In this document: in pieces, positions 1 through 8,566 of the stretch
Layout of the letters: every line of letters starts with the position of its first letter
Numbering within the stretch: the first letter of the stretch is position 1
DNA from: CAYUVH01 sp964448135
GTDB taxonomy: Bacteria; Verrucomicrobiota; Verrucomicrobiia; Limisphaerales; UBA8199
NCBI GenBank assembly: GCA_964448135.1
Contig: CAYUVH010000039.1
Location: forward strand, 62,001 to 126,000
Direction of reading: 5' to 3'
DNA length: 64,000 nucleotides
Made by a program: the position numbers and the translations under genes
The notes under the pieces: model-generated
The model's database searches: none
What the model saw: only the letters and a program-made list of their open reading frames with translations
Told to the model about the DNA's origin: nothing

Positions 1-128
1 AGGATCCGCGGCGACGACGAACAACTCCGCGCCACCAATTCCGCCGCCGTACCGTAAAACTCATCGAAGCACGGCACCAACCTCCGGCGCTCTACATCAT
101 ACGTCGCCGCATTCCACACCTTGCTCAT
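1..128 (-). CDS. Class I SAM-dependent methyltransferase, N-terminal fragment (runs off left edge)
   Basis: An open frame runs from an ATG at 128 leftwards past the window edge with no stop. The visible 42 residues begin MSKVWNAATYDVERRR and continue LVPCFDEFYGTAAELV, which resembles the start of small class I SAM-dependent methyltransferases. The glycine-rich SAM-binding motif would lie outside the window. It starts 27 bases after the stop of the sugar isomerase-like gene on the same strand, so the two are probably co-transcribed. No clear ribosome binding site precedes the ATG. The family call rests on a short stretch and is tentative; the substrate is unknown. Confidence 0.55.
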   Translation of the reverse strand, partial: MSKVWNAATYDVERRRLVPCFDEFYGTAAELVARSCSSSPRI

Positions 129-155
129 GGCAGCATTCGAGAAAAGGAGACTTCT

Positions 156-1520
156 TCAAACAATCGTCATCTTCATGACCCTCGCGAAACGCTTCAACAG
201 CGCCGCGTGATGCCCTTCGACGACCGCAACGTGATGCGGCATGCCCGCGTGACACAATTCCTCGAACCATTCGCCGGGGCTTTCCTTCATCCGCGCCAAT
301 CCATTCGTCGCCATCAGATGCCGGCGCGGCTTGATCGTTTCGCCTTCCCGCGCAGTAAGGAAATACTTCCCGTCCAGCCGCCAGAATCGATAGACCGTGA
401 TCGGCATCCCCGCCCGCAACGTCGCTTCGACCACGGCGGGCTTCTTCGTATTGAAATGTTTCGCCACTCGCGGACCGCCGGGCGTCCCGACGGCTTCGCA
501 CATGGACATCGGCGCCGCCCCGCCGTGCCACAGCGTGATCGTGTCGCGATCATGCTCCAGCCAGTCCGTCAAATAGCAACGACCCAGCCCCAGGCTCTCG
601 ACAATCCACGCGCCCAGGCTGCCATCCACATCACCTTCGATTCCAACCGCGCGTCCTTCGTCCGTCAGTCGGGCGATGCCCAGATAAGGCCATTGGCCTA
701 GTGTGTTCGGCAACTCTGGCCACTCACGAATCGTCAACGTATCCAGGTTTTCCACGTCCATGAACGAACGCAGCGCCAGGTAAAGTCGCGAGGCGGTCGG
801 CAGATCTTCGTCCTTGGTGTCCTTGTGTGGCAGGCCGAGCGCCTTGAACGCCGCCACGTCGGCCGCGATGGCATCGTCGCGCTGCTCGTTCGCAGCATTT
901 GAAAAATCCACGAGCGTATAACTCTGAACCTGCGCGCCCAAACCCTGGTGCACCGAAAACGGATCGGCGCCCATGACAAAAAAGCCCGGCGCATGTCCCC
1001 CGATCATCCCCACCCGCACCGTTCGCAACCGCCGCACCGTCGCCGCCATCCGCACGGCCTCGCTGAAACGCTGCCGGGTCGCCGCATCGTCGGGGTCGCC
1101 GTAAACCAGTTCGAAACTGTGATGCATCTGGCGAAAGACGGACGCCCAACAGTGCGTGCCCACCAGAGAACACGAACTGATCATGTCACCATCCGGTTTT
1201 TCAGGAGTCCCCCATAAAATCACTGGATCAGGCCAGAGTTGCGCCAGCGTCGGCGCCAGCCTTCCGTCGCCCATGGTGGTTTGCAGCACCACAATGGCGT
1301 TGACCTTCTCCGCTTCGCAGGCGGCGACGGACTTGCGCATGGATGCATCATCCACGGCTTTCTCGACGGGCTCGAAGATTTCGAAGCCCGACTTCCCGAG
1401 CCACGCGCGCACACGCTCCTCGAGTCCTCGTCCCCATTCCATGTCGAAACCGGGCCGGCGTCGGCCTAGAAATAATACGCCCACTTTGAACCGTTGATCC
1501 GAGTGCTTCATATCTTTCAA
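156..1520 (-). CDS. L-fucose/L-arabinose isomerase-like protein
   Basis: A 454-residue cytosolic protein that resembles the L-fucose isomerase-like family, which interconverts aldoses and ketoses using a divalent metal. The N-terminal half has alternating strand/helix segments (KVGVLFLGRR, NAIVVLQTTMGDG, VRVGMIGGHAPGFF). The C-terminal half carries conserved-looking stretches around GIEGDVDGSLGAWI and ITLWHGGAAPMSMC, typical of the metal- and substrate-binding part of these isomerases. The start at MKDMKHSD is used; a second ATG three codons on (1511) is equally possible. It is divergent from glgB across about 150 bases and followed by a methyltransferase gene. The actual sugar cannot be told from sequence, and some members of this family are not true isomerases. 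Confidence 0.75.
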   Translation of the reverse strand: MKDMKHSDQRFKVGVLFLGRRRPGFDMEWGRGLEERVRAWLGKSGFEIFEPVEKAVDDASMRKSVAACEAEKVNAIVVLQTTMGDGRLAPTLAQLWPDPVILWGTPEKPDGDMISSCSLVGTHCWASVFRQMHHSFELVYGDPDDAATRQRFSEAVRMAATVRRLRTVRVGMIGGHAPGFFVMGADPFSVHQGLGAQVQSYTLVDFSNAANEQRDDAIAADVAAFKALGLPHKDTKDEDLPTASRLYLALRSFMDVENLDTLTIREWPELPNTLGQWPYLGIARLTDEGRAVGIEGDVDGSLGAWIVESLGLGRCYLTDWLEHDRDTITLWHGGAAPMSMCEAVGTPGGPRVAKHFNTKKPAVVEATLRAGMPITVYRFWRLDGKYFLTAREGETIKPRRHLMATNGLARMKESPGEWFEELCHAGMPHHVAVVEGHHAALLKRFARVMKMTIV

Positions 1521-1577
1521 CTATGGTGTCGCTGCCCATGCCGCGTGTATCTCACCCGCGATTCCGAAGGCATACAT

Positions 1578-1594
1578 TATTTCATATCGAAATA
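1578..1594. promoter_or_regulatory. Operator-like palindrome between divergent isomerase and glgB genes
   Basis: TATTTC-ATATC-GAAATA is a perfect 6-base inverted repeat with a 5-base spacer in an AT-rich patch. It lies 58 bases upstream of the isomerase-like ATG and 79 bases upstream of the glgB ATG. Its size and symmetry fit a site for a dimeric repressor, but no regulator gene is adjacent, so this is only a candidate. Confidence 0.3.
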
Positions 1595-1672
1595 AAAGGC
1601 CGGTTACTCCAGGGGCGGTCGAAAAACAAGATTGAGGACAAGCGCCGTCGGGTCTGCTAGGTTGAGCGCAAC

Positions 1673-3967
1673 ATGGCTCTGACCCGCGACGACTTGCAAA
1701 GCCTCATGAAAGCACGGTGCCGCGCTCCGCACCAATTGCTGGGACTTCATCCCCTGCCCGATGGCAACGGAGTCGTCGGCCGTGCCCTCGTGCCTGGGGC
1801 GACGAAAGTGATGCTCCAGCCCTTGAACGGAGACCTGCCGGCGCTCTTCGAACTGCACCGGGTTCCGAACACGGACGTCTTTGAGGGCAGCTCCACGGAA
1901 ACAAAAGTAGTCTTTCCCTACGAATTGGCCATCACCGACCAGGCCGGCCAGGTGTATCGCGCCCGCGACCCCTATTCGTTCCTGCCGACGCTGGGGGAGG
2001 AGGATTTGTATTTATTCGGCAAGGGCGACGAACGAAAAATTTACGACAAGCTCGGCGCGCATTTGCGGAAAGTGAACGGCGTGTCCGGCGCCAGTTTTGC
2101 CGTCTGGGCCCCGAATGCCCAGGCGGTCAGCGTGGTGGGCGACTTCAACAAATGGGACGGGCGCGTTCATCAAATGCGGCTGCTGGGTTCCTCAGGTGTG
2201 TGGGAATTATTCATTCCCGAAGCGAAGGAAGGCGCGCATTACAAATTTGAGGTCAAGGACGCCCGCGGCCACGTGCGCCTGAAAACCGATCCCTACGGCG
2301 CTTTCTTCGAAGTGCCGCCAAAAAATGCCGCAATCATCTGGAACACCCGCAAGTTCAAGTGGACCGACGATAAATGGTTGGAAATGCGGAAGAACAGCAA
2401 GCCGTTGAAAGAGCCCGCCAGTGTGTACGAAGTGCACATGGGCTCCTGGCGCAAGAAAGCCGCGGGACAATCGCCCGGCTACAAGGAAATCGCCGCGCCG
2501 CTGATCGAGTACGTGCAGAAGATGGGCTTCACGCACGTCGAATTCATGCCCCTCGCCGAGCACGCGTATTATCCTTCCTGGGGTTACCAGGTCACGGGAT
2601 TCTTCGCGCCGACGAGTCGCTACGGAACTCCGGAAGAGCTTCAGTTCCTGATCAACGCCCTCCACGAGGCCAACATCGGCGTCATCCTCGACTGGGTGCC
2701 CGCGCATTTCCCCCGCGACGACTGGGCTCTCGCGCAATTCGACGGCACCGCCCTCTACGAGCACGCCGACCCGCGCAAGGGCGCGCACCAGGACTGGGGC
2801 ACGCTGATTTTCAATTACGGACGGCACGAGGTTTGCAATTTCCTCCTCGCGAACGCTTTGTTCTGGTGCGAGCGCTACCACATTGACGGACTGCGCGTGG
2901 ACGCGGTCGCCTCGATGCTCTACCTCGACTACTCGCGCAAACCCGGCCAGTGGATTCCCAACCAATACGGCGGCCGCGAAAACCTGGAAGCGATCGATTT
3001 CCTGCGGCAGTTCAACCACCTCGTCCAAACCGAATACCCTGGCGTGGTGACCATTGCTGAGGAATCCACCGCCTGGCCGCAAGTTACCCGCCCGCCGTAC
3101 CTCGGCGGCCTCGGGTTCACCTTCAAATGGAACATGGGCTGGATGCACGACACGCTCGGCTACTTCTCGCGCAATCCCGTCCATCGCCGGCATCACCAGA
3201 ACGATCTGACGTTCGCGATGCTTTACCACTATCACGAGAATTTCATGCTGCCCTTGTCGCACGACGAAGTCGTCCACGGCAAAGGCTCGCTCTTCAAGCG
3301 CATGCCGGGCGATGATTGGCAGAAATTCGCCAATCTCCGCGCCCTGCTCGGCTACCAATGGCTGTTCCCCGGCAAGATGCTGTTGTTCATGGGCGGGGAA
3401 TTCGGCCAGCGAACCGAGTGGAATGCGAATGCCGAACTCGAATGGAAACTGCTCGAAACCGGCCCCTATCACGTCGGCGTCCAACATTTGGTGCAGGACC
3501 TGAACAAGCTCTATCAAGCCGAGTCTGCCCTCTGGGAAGCCGATTTCGAAAACATCGGCTTCGCCTGGATCGATGCCCAGGACAGCCAGCAAAGCGTCCT
3601 GTCTTTCCTTCGTCGCGATGCCCAGGGCGAAAACGAAATCGCCGTCATCCTGAACCTCACGCCGGTCCCTCGTAATCGCTACCGTATCGGCCTGCCGCGT
3701 GCCGGCGCCTGGCGGGAGATCCTCAACACCGACGCCGGCGCTTACGGCGGCAGCAACATGGGCAACATGGGCGGCGTCACCGCCACGGCCCAGACCTGCC
3801 ACGGCCTTCCCGCCTCCGCCGAATTCATCCTCCCTCCGCTCAGCATCATCGCCTTCCGCTCACCGCCTGCGGAAAAGCCGGATCCAAAGACTGAGGCCCT
3901 TGCACCTGAGTCTCTCGGAATCGAAACTACCGATGAAACGCAAAAAACAAAACCGGCGGCAAAGTAG
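1673..3967 (+). CDS. glgB: 1,4-alpha-glucan branching enzyme GlgB
   Basis: Glycogen branching enzyme (GH13), which cuts alpha-1,4-glucan chains and re-attaches them by alpha-1,6 linkages. The 764-residue protein has an N-terminal beta-sandwich, a CBM48 module (FAVWAPNAQAVSVVGDFNKW, about residues 140-230) and a GH13 barrel. The expected catalytic residues are present: Asp410 in GLRVDAV, Glu463 in TIAEEST, and the Asp of LSHDEVVHGKGSL. E. coli GlgB has its nucleophile and acid/base at 405 and 458, so the alignment is nearly gap-free. A C-terminal beta domain is followed by about 35 Pro/Lys/Thr-rich residues that look disordered. No other glycogen gene is nearby. A terminator overlaps the stop codon. 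Confidence 0.97.
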   Translation: MALTRDDLQSLMKARCRAPHQLLGLHPLPDGNGVVGRALVPGATKVMLQPLNGDLPALFELHRVPNTDVFEGSSTETKVVFPYELAITDQAGQVYRARDPYSFLPTLGEEDLYLFGKGDERKIYDKLGAHLRKVNGVSGASFAVWAPNAQAVSVVGDFNKWDGRVHQMRLLGSSGVWELFIPEAKEGAHYKFEVKDARGHVRLKTDPYGAFFEVPPKNAAIIWNTRKFKWTDDKWLEMRKNSKPLKEPASVYEVHMGSWRKKAAGQSPGYKEIAAPLIEYVQKMGFTHVEFMPLAEHAYYPSWGYQVTGFFAPTSRYGTPEELQFLINALHEANIGVILDWVPAHFPRDDWALAQFDGTALYEHADPRKGAHQDWGTLIFNYGRHEVCNFLLANALFWCERYHIDGLRVDAVASMLYLDYSRKPGQWIPNQYGGRENLEAIDFLRQFNHLVQTEYPGVVTIAEESTAWPQVTRPPYLGGLGFTFKWNMGWMHDTLGYFSRNPVHRRHHQNDLTFAMLYHYHENFMLPLSHDEVVHGKGSLFKRMPGDDWQKFANLRALLGYQWLFPGKMLLFMGGEFGQRTEWNANAELEWKLLETGPYHVGVQHLVQDLNKLYQAESALWEADFENIGFAWIDAQDSQQSVLSFLRRDAQGENEIAVILNLTPVPRNRYRIGLPRAGAWREILNTDAGAYGGSNMGNMGGVTATAQTCHGLPASAEFILPPLSIIAFRSPPAEKPDPKTEALAPESLGIETTDETQKTKPAAK

Positions 3968-3978
3968 CTGCCGGTTTT
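3949..3978 (+). terminator. Rho-independent terminator of glgB
   Basis: Arms AAAACCGGC (3949-3957) and GCCGGTTTT (3970-3978) form a perfect 9-base stem around a 12-base loop. The 3' arm itself supplies the T run. The glgB stop codon sits inside the loop. The A/T flanks make it potentially bidirectional. Confidence 0.7.
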
Positions 3979-4056
3979 CCCACCCGGTCGCGAAGACTGG
4001 AAAAGCGTCCTAAAAAACACACACGGTTCCGCCGAAGAAGGAAGCTTCATTGTGAT

Positions 4057-4110
4057 TTGGAGCTTGAAGTTTATCTGGAGCTTGGTGCTTGGTCCTTGGT
4101 CCTTTCTTCC
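4057..4110. repeat. Degenerate GAGCTTGGTGCTTGG-type intergenic repeat
   Basis: Short iterations of GAGCTTG, GTGCTTGG and GTCCTTGG fill the glgB-MFS spacer. Similar degenerate text appears at about 29735-29770 and 31903-31935, also in intergenic DNA. No coding potential is apparent. Confidence 0.4.
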
Positions 4111-4136
4111 TCCACGCTTGAATTTCCCCCACAACC

Positions 4137-5411
4137 GTGTGTGCTATCCGGGTGCTGCGGACGATCAGAAAAGCGGAATACGCCGAACTTGCGGCGCTGT
4201 TCTTCCTCCAGGGAGCGGCGCTGGGCATGTGGACCGTCCCGCTCAGTACCGTCCTCGCTGCTCACGGCCTGAACGCCATCCGCCCCTATGCTTTCGCCAC
4301 CGGCGCCCTCGCCGCCTTCGTCTCCCCGCTGCTGTTCGGCGCCATGGCCGACCGCCATGCCTCACCCGTCAAAGTCCTCCGTGGATTGTCCATCGCCACC
4401 GCCTTCACGATCACCCTGGCCACGTCCGGCATTGCTCTGGGTTGGAATCCATGGCTCGTCATCGGCCTTATTCAAATGTACGCCTTCTGCGTATCGCCGG
4501 CCTTCAGCATCTCCTCGGCCATCATCTTCGCGCGCCTCGCGGACGCCAAACGAGAGTTCGGTCCCCTGCGCGCCATGGCCACCACCGGGTGGATGGTCGG
4601 CTGCTGCTTCATCAGCCTCATCGGCGCTGACACCTCCTCTTGGGCGGGCTACAGCGCCGGCGTGCTTTGGATCCTCACCGCGATCTTCACCTACTTCCTG
4701 CCCAAACTCGAAACTCCCAAATCGGCCGAAAAGCTTTCGTGGCATGAGCGCATGGGGTTGGACGCGCTGAAGCTCCTCAAAAACTCCGACCACCGCGTCG
4801 TGTTCATCACCGTCGCGCTTTTTAACATCCCCCTTGCCGGTTTCTACCCCTACGCCCCGCCGCACCTGCGTGACCTCGGCCTCACCCACACCACCGCCTG
4901 GATGAGCCTGGGCCAGGTAACCGAGGTCTTCGGCATGATGTACCTCGGCGCACTCCTCACCAAATGGCGCGTGAAATGGATTCTCACCTGCGGCCTGGCC
5001 ATCGGCCTCGCCCGCTTCGCCCTGAGCGCTTTCGACACCCGCATCGGCCTGCTGGTCGGCATCTTTTTGCACGGCGCATCGTTCACGCTCGTGCAGATCA
5101 CCGCCCAGATTTACCTGGACCAGCGCGTCCCGGCCGCCTGGCGCGCCCGGGCGCAGGCCTTGCTGACCTTGATGATCAGCGGCGTCGGCAACCTGCTGGG
5201 TTATTTGGGTACTGGCTGGTGGTTTCTGCTTTGCAGCCACAATGGCGCCACCCGCCCCTGGCCCCAATTCTGGAGCGGCCTTACCGTGGCCGTCGCGGTC
5301 GTGATGGCTTATTTCCTGTGGTCCTACCACGGCATCGGCTCCGGTCTATTCCGCTCCCGCAAGGCCGCCGCGGCCGGCGATCACGCCACCATTCCGGGCG
5401 ATACTTTGTAG
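4137..5411 (+). CDS. MFS transporter, nucleoside permease (NupG)-like
   Basis: A 424-residue integral membrane protein with about 12 hydrophobic segments, starting from a GTG codon. The arrangement is that of the major facilitator superfamily: six helices, a charged cytosolic loop near residues 190-225 (PKLETPKSAEKLSWHERMG), then six more. The MADRHASPVK stretch in the loop after helix 2 matches the MFS motif-A position. The general look resembles nucleoside:H+ symporters or sugar permeases of the NupG type. The substrate is not readable from sequence. A GTG at 4152 is an alternative start. It stands alone between the glgB terminator and a repeat-rich spacer. Confidence 0.75.
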   Translation: MCAIRVLRTIRKAEYAELAALFFLQGAALGMWTVPLSTVLAAHGLNAIRPYAFATGALAAFVSPLLFGAMADRHASPVKVLRGLSIATAFTITLATSGIALGWNPWLVIGLIQMYAFCVSPAFSISSAIIFARLADAKREFGPLRAMATTGWMVGCCFISLIGADTSSWAGYSAGVLWILTAIFTYFLPKLETPKSAEKLSWHERMGLDALKLLKNSDHRVVFITVALFNIPLAGFYPYAPPHLRDLGLTHTTAWMSLGQVTEVFGMMYLGALLTKWRVKWILTCGLAIGLARFALSAFDTRIGLLVGIFLHGASFTLVQITAQIYLDQRVPAAWRARAQALLTLMISGVGNLLGYLGTGWWFLLCSHNGATRPWPQFWSGLTVAVAVVMAYFLWSYHGIGSGLFRSRKAAAAGDHATIPGDTL

Positions 5412-5515
5412 AGGCAGTTTTTTCACCTGGACGGCCGTTGTCCAAGTGCTCCAGCTACCGTCTTGGCGATGAAGCGGCTTTTTTGCTTTGAATCCAACTT
5501 GGCATCGCCAACCCG

Positions 5516-5663
5516 GTCAACCCGGTCAAACCCCCGAGTCAACCCCGGTCAACCCCGGTCAACCCCCCAGTCAACCCCCAGTCAACCCCCAGTCAACCCA
5601 AAAACCCCAGCAATCAACCCTCGTCAAGCCCAGTCAAACCAAAAAAAATTGGGGCCCCGTCAA
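5516..5663. repeat. Helically phased GTCAA(CCCC) tandem array
   Basis: GTCAA (TTGAC on the other strand) occurs at 5516, 5525, 5538, 5548, 5558, 5570, 5581, 5592, 5623, 5633 and 5659, with one ATCAA variant at 5613. Most steps are 9-13 bases, about one helical turn. The bases between are mostly C. The two short ORFs that cross it encode only Pro/Gln/Thr-rich repeats and are not credible genes. Nothing else was seen in the 5412-5794 spacer. The array is upstream of the YdcF-like gene. Confidence 0.8.
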
Positions 5664-5794
5664 CCCCCGACTACACAGCAATGGCTGCGTCCCTGTCAGC
5701 CGGCAAACAGCATCACTCACCACCCGCAAAAAAATCGGAATCGTGAAGAGTTGACATTATCCCGAACTTGACCGAAAACCTGTTGCGGGTGGCA

Positions 5795-6958
5795 ATGATG
5801 AAACAATCGCTCCAAAGGATTTACCGCGCGCTCGGACCGGCCTTGCCGCGCGGTGTGGCGTTATTTCTCGGCGCCTTCTGCCTGCTGAACCTCCTCGGCG
5901 GTCAACTGCGCGACAACTTCAACTCCAACCTGTGGTGGATAGACTTGCGCTCTCTGCCCCATGGGCTGGCAAACATTCTTTTGCTTATTTCCGCGATTGC
6001 GATGTTGGCTTACGCGTGGCGCCCGCCCCGCGCCCACGTCCGCTATTGGCTCACACTTTTTTGCCTGGGTCTCCTGGCCGTGGCCGGTGGTGTCAATGCC
6101 TTCCGCTTTTATGTCCTCCTGGCCAGCCATTCGGTGGCCTCGTCGCTTCCCATTTCGTTTTCGCTTCTGCTGACCGGGATGCTTGTACTGATGATGCGCG
6201 CGGTGTGTCGCTCCCGGCAAAACCCCGCCCCACCGGCGCATCCAGCCTGGATCGGACTGACAACGCTCGCCTGTCTCGGAATTTTCCCCGTGGCGCAAAT
6301 GCTCTGCTTCGGCAAGACCGATTACCGTCGGCAGGCGGATGTCGCCATCGTGCTGGGCGCGCACGTTTACCAGGATGGCCGGCTTTCGGACGCCCTCTCC
6401 GACCGCGTGAAAACTGCCTGCCAGCTTTATCGTGATGGCTACGTCCACCGATTAATATTCTCCGGCGGACCCGGCGATGGCGAAATCTCCGAACCTACCG
6501 CCATGAAACGCCGCGCGATTCAACTGGGAGTCCGGGCCGACGATATCATCCTGGATGAAGCCGGTTTGAACACGCGCGCCACCGCCGTCAACTGCGAAGC
6601 AAAGTTGAAGAAAATAGGTGCATCGCGTGTCCTGGTCGTGAGCCACGCCTACCATCTGCCCCGCGTAAAGCTCGCCTTCCAACAACAAGGCCGCGAGGTC
6701 TACACCGTCCCGGCGAAGGAAACCTATCTCCTGGGTCGAATGCCGGTCTTCATGGCCCGCGAAGTAGCGGCCCTGTGGGTCTATTATTTGCACCCGCTCT
6801 GGCACGACGGCCGGCCCGCCGCAGACTTCATCAAGCGTCCGGCTTCAGCACAATTTTCCCCGCCAGCGTCCCGCTCTTTCCCAGCGTGCTCTCCTCTTGC
6901 AGCCGGTGAGCTTCAGCGGCTTTGGACAACGGCAGCACCCGGTCAATCCGGGGCTTGA
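5795..6958 (+). CDS. YdcF/SanA (ElyC) family membrane protein, DUF218
   Basis: About four N-terminal membrane segments (to residue ~170) are followed by a DUF218 domain. The domain shows ADVAIVLGAHVYQDG, LIFSGGPGDGE, GLNTRATAVNCE and VLVVSHAYHLPRV, the usual order for SanA/YdcF/ElyC proteins linked to envelope integrity. The start is set at the ATG pair 5795/5798 because GGGTGG lies just upstream; a TTG at 5768 would add nine residues. The last ~42 residues (after KRPASAQFS) overlap the convergent quinone reductase gene by 128 bases and are Ser/Pro-rich with no family resemblance, so the original stop was probably lost by mutation. Confidence 0.8.
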   Translation: MMKQSLQRIYRALGPALPRGVALFLGAFCLLNLLGGQLRDNFNSNLWWIDLRSLPHGLANILLLISAIAMLAYAWRPPRAHVRYWLTLFCLGLLAVAGGVNAFRFYVLLASHSVASSLPISFSLLLTGMLVLMMRAVCRSRQNPAPPAHPAWIGLTTLACLGIFPVAQMLCFGKTDYRRQADVAIVLGAHVYQDGRLSDALSDRVKTACQLYRDGYVHRLIFSGGPGDGEISEPTAMKRRAIQLGVRADDIILDEAGLNTRATAVNCEAKLKKIGASRVLVVSHAYHLPRVKLAFQQQGREVYTVPAKETYLLGRMPVFMAREVAALWVYYLHPLWHDGRPAADFIKRPASAQFSPPASRSFPACSPLAAGELQRLWTTAAPGQSGA

Positions 6959-7829
6959 GCTTTCCTTCCCTCATCCAACGATTGATGTCCTCCCCCGCCG
7001 ATCGCTGTTCGTCCGCCGAGGAATTGAACATCGCGAAACCATGCACGCTGCAATCGCGAGTGTAAAATGGTCCGACCGGGAAAATTGGCCGCGCGTCGCG
7101 TCCCGCCATGATGATGATACGACTCCGCCGGGCCATCAACGGCACGATTCGTTCAAAGTTCGGCTCACGCAGCGTCTCCCACCATACATTGACCCCCTCC
7201 GGCGCGAACTTCCTGATTTCCGCATCCACATCCGCCGTCTTGTAATTGATCGCCAGATCCGCACCCATTTGCCGGCAGGCCTCCACCTTCTCCGCGCTGC
7301 CCGCCGTCGTGATGACCCGGCCACCCAAAGCCTTCACCATTTGCACGACACACGAACCCACTCCACCCGAGCCGCCATTCACAAAGAGAATCTCGCGGGC
7401 CTTCAACTTCGCATCGCGTATCAAACCAAGATGCGCGGTGATACCCGTCAACGACACCGCCACCACGTCCTCATCGCTCACACCCTCCGGTGTCGGATGC
7501 AGCCAGCGCTCCTCCACTGCAATCAACTCCGCAAAGGTTCCCGGCCGGCCGGCGAATCCGTGGTTCGACGCCCACACCCGCTGCCCCTGCTTAAACTGCT
7601 TCACCTGCGCACCAGTCTCGACCACCACCCCCGCCGCATCACGTCCCAACACCGCCGGAAAAGTCATTGCACCGCCAACCGCGCCGCTGCGGATATAGAC
7701 GTCGATCGGATTCACATCCACCGCGGCCACTTTGATCAGGCACTGGGTCGGCCCAACCTTGGGCTCCGGCAAATCGCTGTATTGAATTACTTCCGGGGGA
7801 CCGGTTTGGTTGATAAAGGCGGCTTTCAT
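6831..7829 (-). CDS. NADPH:quinone oxidoreductase / zinc-type alcohol dehydrogenase family protein
   Basis: A 332-residue medium-chain dehydrogenase/reductase. The N-terminal GroES-like fold contains MTFPAVLGRDAAGVVVETG. The Rossmann half starts near residue 150 with VNGGSGGVGSCVVQMVKALGG, an NADPH-binding AxxGxxG-type motif as in quinone oxidoreductases. No structural zinc Cys cluster is seen, which favours the QOR branch over true alcohol dehydrogenases. It probably reduces quinones or enones in the cytosol. It is the last gene of a minus-strand row (clpS, DUF2017-like, aat, this gene), 50 bases after aat, and overlaps the 3' end of the convergent YdcF-like gene. Confidence 0.88.
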   Translation of the reverse strand: MKAAFINQTGPPEVIQYSDLPEPKVGPTQCLIKVAAVDVNPIDVYIRSGAVGGAMTFPAVLGRDAAGVVVETGAQVKQFKQGQRVWASNHGFAGRPGTFAELIAVEERWLHPTPEGVSDEDVVAVSLTGITAHLGLIRDAKLKAREILFVNGGSGGVGSCVVQMVKALGGRVITTAGSAEKVEACRQMGADLAINYKTADVDAEIRKFAPEGVNVWWETLREPNFERIVPLMARRSRIIIMAGRDARPIFPVGPFYTRDCSVHGFAMFNSSADEQRSAGEDINRWMREGKLKPRIDRVLPLSKAAEAHRLQEESTLGKSGTLAGKIVLKPDA

Positions 7830-7879
7830 TTAACCGGAGTAAACTAGGGTCCACTAACGGAGGGCGCAAGGATGCCAAA

Positions 7880-8536
7880 TCAAAATTCGCAATTCACTTC
7901 CACCGCCTTTGCCAATCTCGCCAAGTATTCCTCGCGCGGAATTTGGACGCCTCCCAATTGCGTCGTGATGGGCGTCAGCATTTGGATATCGAAGAGTTGA
8001 AAGCCCTTCGCGCGCAAGTGTTCGACCAAATAGTACAGCGCCGCCTTGGAAGCGTCCGTCTCGCGGTGAAACATCGATTCGCCAGCGAAGAATCCGCCAA
8101 TCGCAACACCATACACCCCGCCCACCAACCGGTCATCCTTCCAGCATTCCAGGCTGTGCGCCTTGCCTTGCGCGTGCAGCCGGGTGTAGGCCGCGATGAA
8201 TTCCGGGGTGATCCAGGTCTTGCGCCGTCCAGGCGCAGGGTGGGCACAGCCTTCCATCACCTCGCGAAATGCCTCATCCGTCGTCGGGCGGAATCTCTGC
8301 TGGCGCAGGACGCGCGCGAGGCTGCGCGAAACGTGAAAACCATCCAACTCCATCACCGCCCGCGGGTCCGGCGACCACCAACTCACCGGGTCCACCGTCC
8401 AGGGAAAGATGCCGCTGCGGTAAGCCAGGAGCAGCCGCTCGACCGACATATCGCCGCCGATGGCGACCAGCCCTTCCATGTCCGCGTCGCGCGGATCCGG
8501 AAAACGAAGCTGGCGATTCAGAACCGGAACAGACAT
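7880..8536 (-). CDS. aat: Leucyl/phenylalanyl-tRNA--protein transferase
   Basis: Aat transfers Leu or Phe from aminoacyl-tRNA to the N-terminus of proteins with basic N-terminal residues, creating bacterial N-degrons. The 218-residue length is normal. Characteristic stretches are present: FPDPRDADMEGLVAIGGD near the start, SGIFPW, WWSPDPRAVM, HSLECWKDDRLVGGVYGV, FAGESMFHRETDASK and LFDIQMLTP. It is encoded 30 bases after the DUF2017-like gene and two genes after clpS, whose product recognises the very N-termini Aat makes. The gene set therefore looks like a dedicated N-degron operon. Confidence 0.97.
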   Translation of the reverse strand: MSVPVLNRQLRFPDPRDADMEGLVAIGGDMSVERLLLAYRSGIFPWTVDPVSWWSPDPRAVMELDGFHVSRSLARVLRQQRFRPTTDEAFREVMEGCAHPAPGRRKTWITPEFIAAYTRLHAQGKAHSLECWKDDRLVGGVYGVAIGGFFAGESMFHRETDASKAALYYLVEHLRAKGFQLFDIQMLTPITTQLGGVQIPREEYLARLAKAVEVNCEF

Positions 8537-8566
8537 GTCAGTCGGGTCCGCGGCAGACCGCGCATA

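Noticed and set aside
2207..3802. Long minus-strand ORF (531 codons) opposite glgB
   Set aside because: Antisense shadow of a high-G+C gene; translation is Val/Gly/Ala/Arg-rich with no family motifs, while the plus strand is a clear GlgB.
5516..5663. CRISPR array
   Set aside because: Repeat unit is only ~10 bases with no 25-40 base spacers and no cas genes nearby.
5463..5771. Two overlapping Pro/Gln/Thr-rich ORFs in the GTCAA array
   Set aside because: Translation of a tandem repeat, no start signal, no protein-like sequence.
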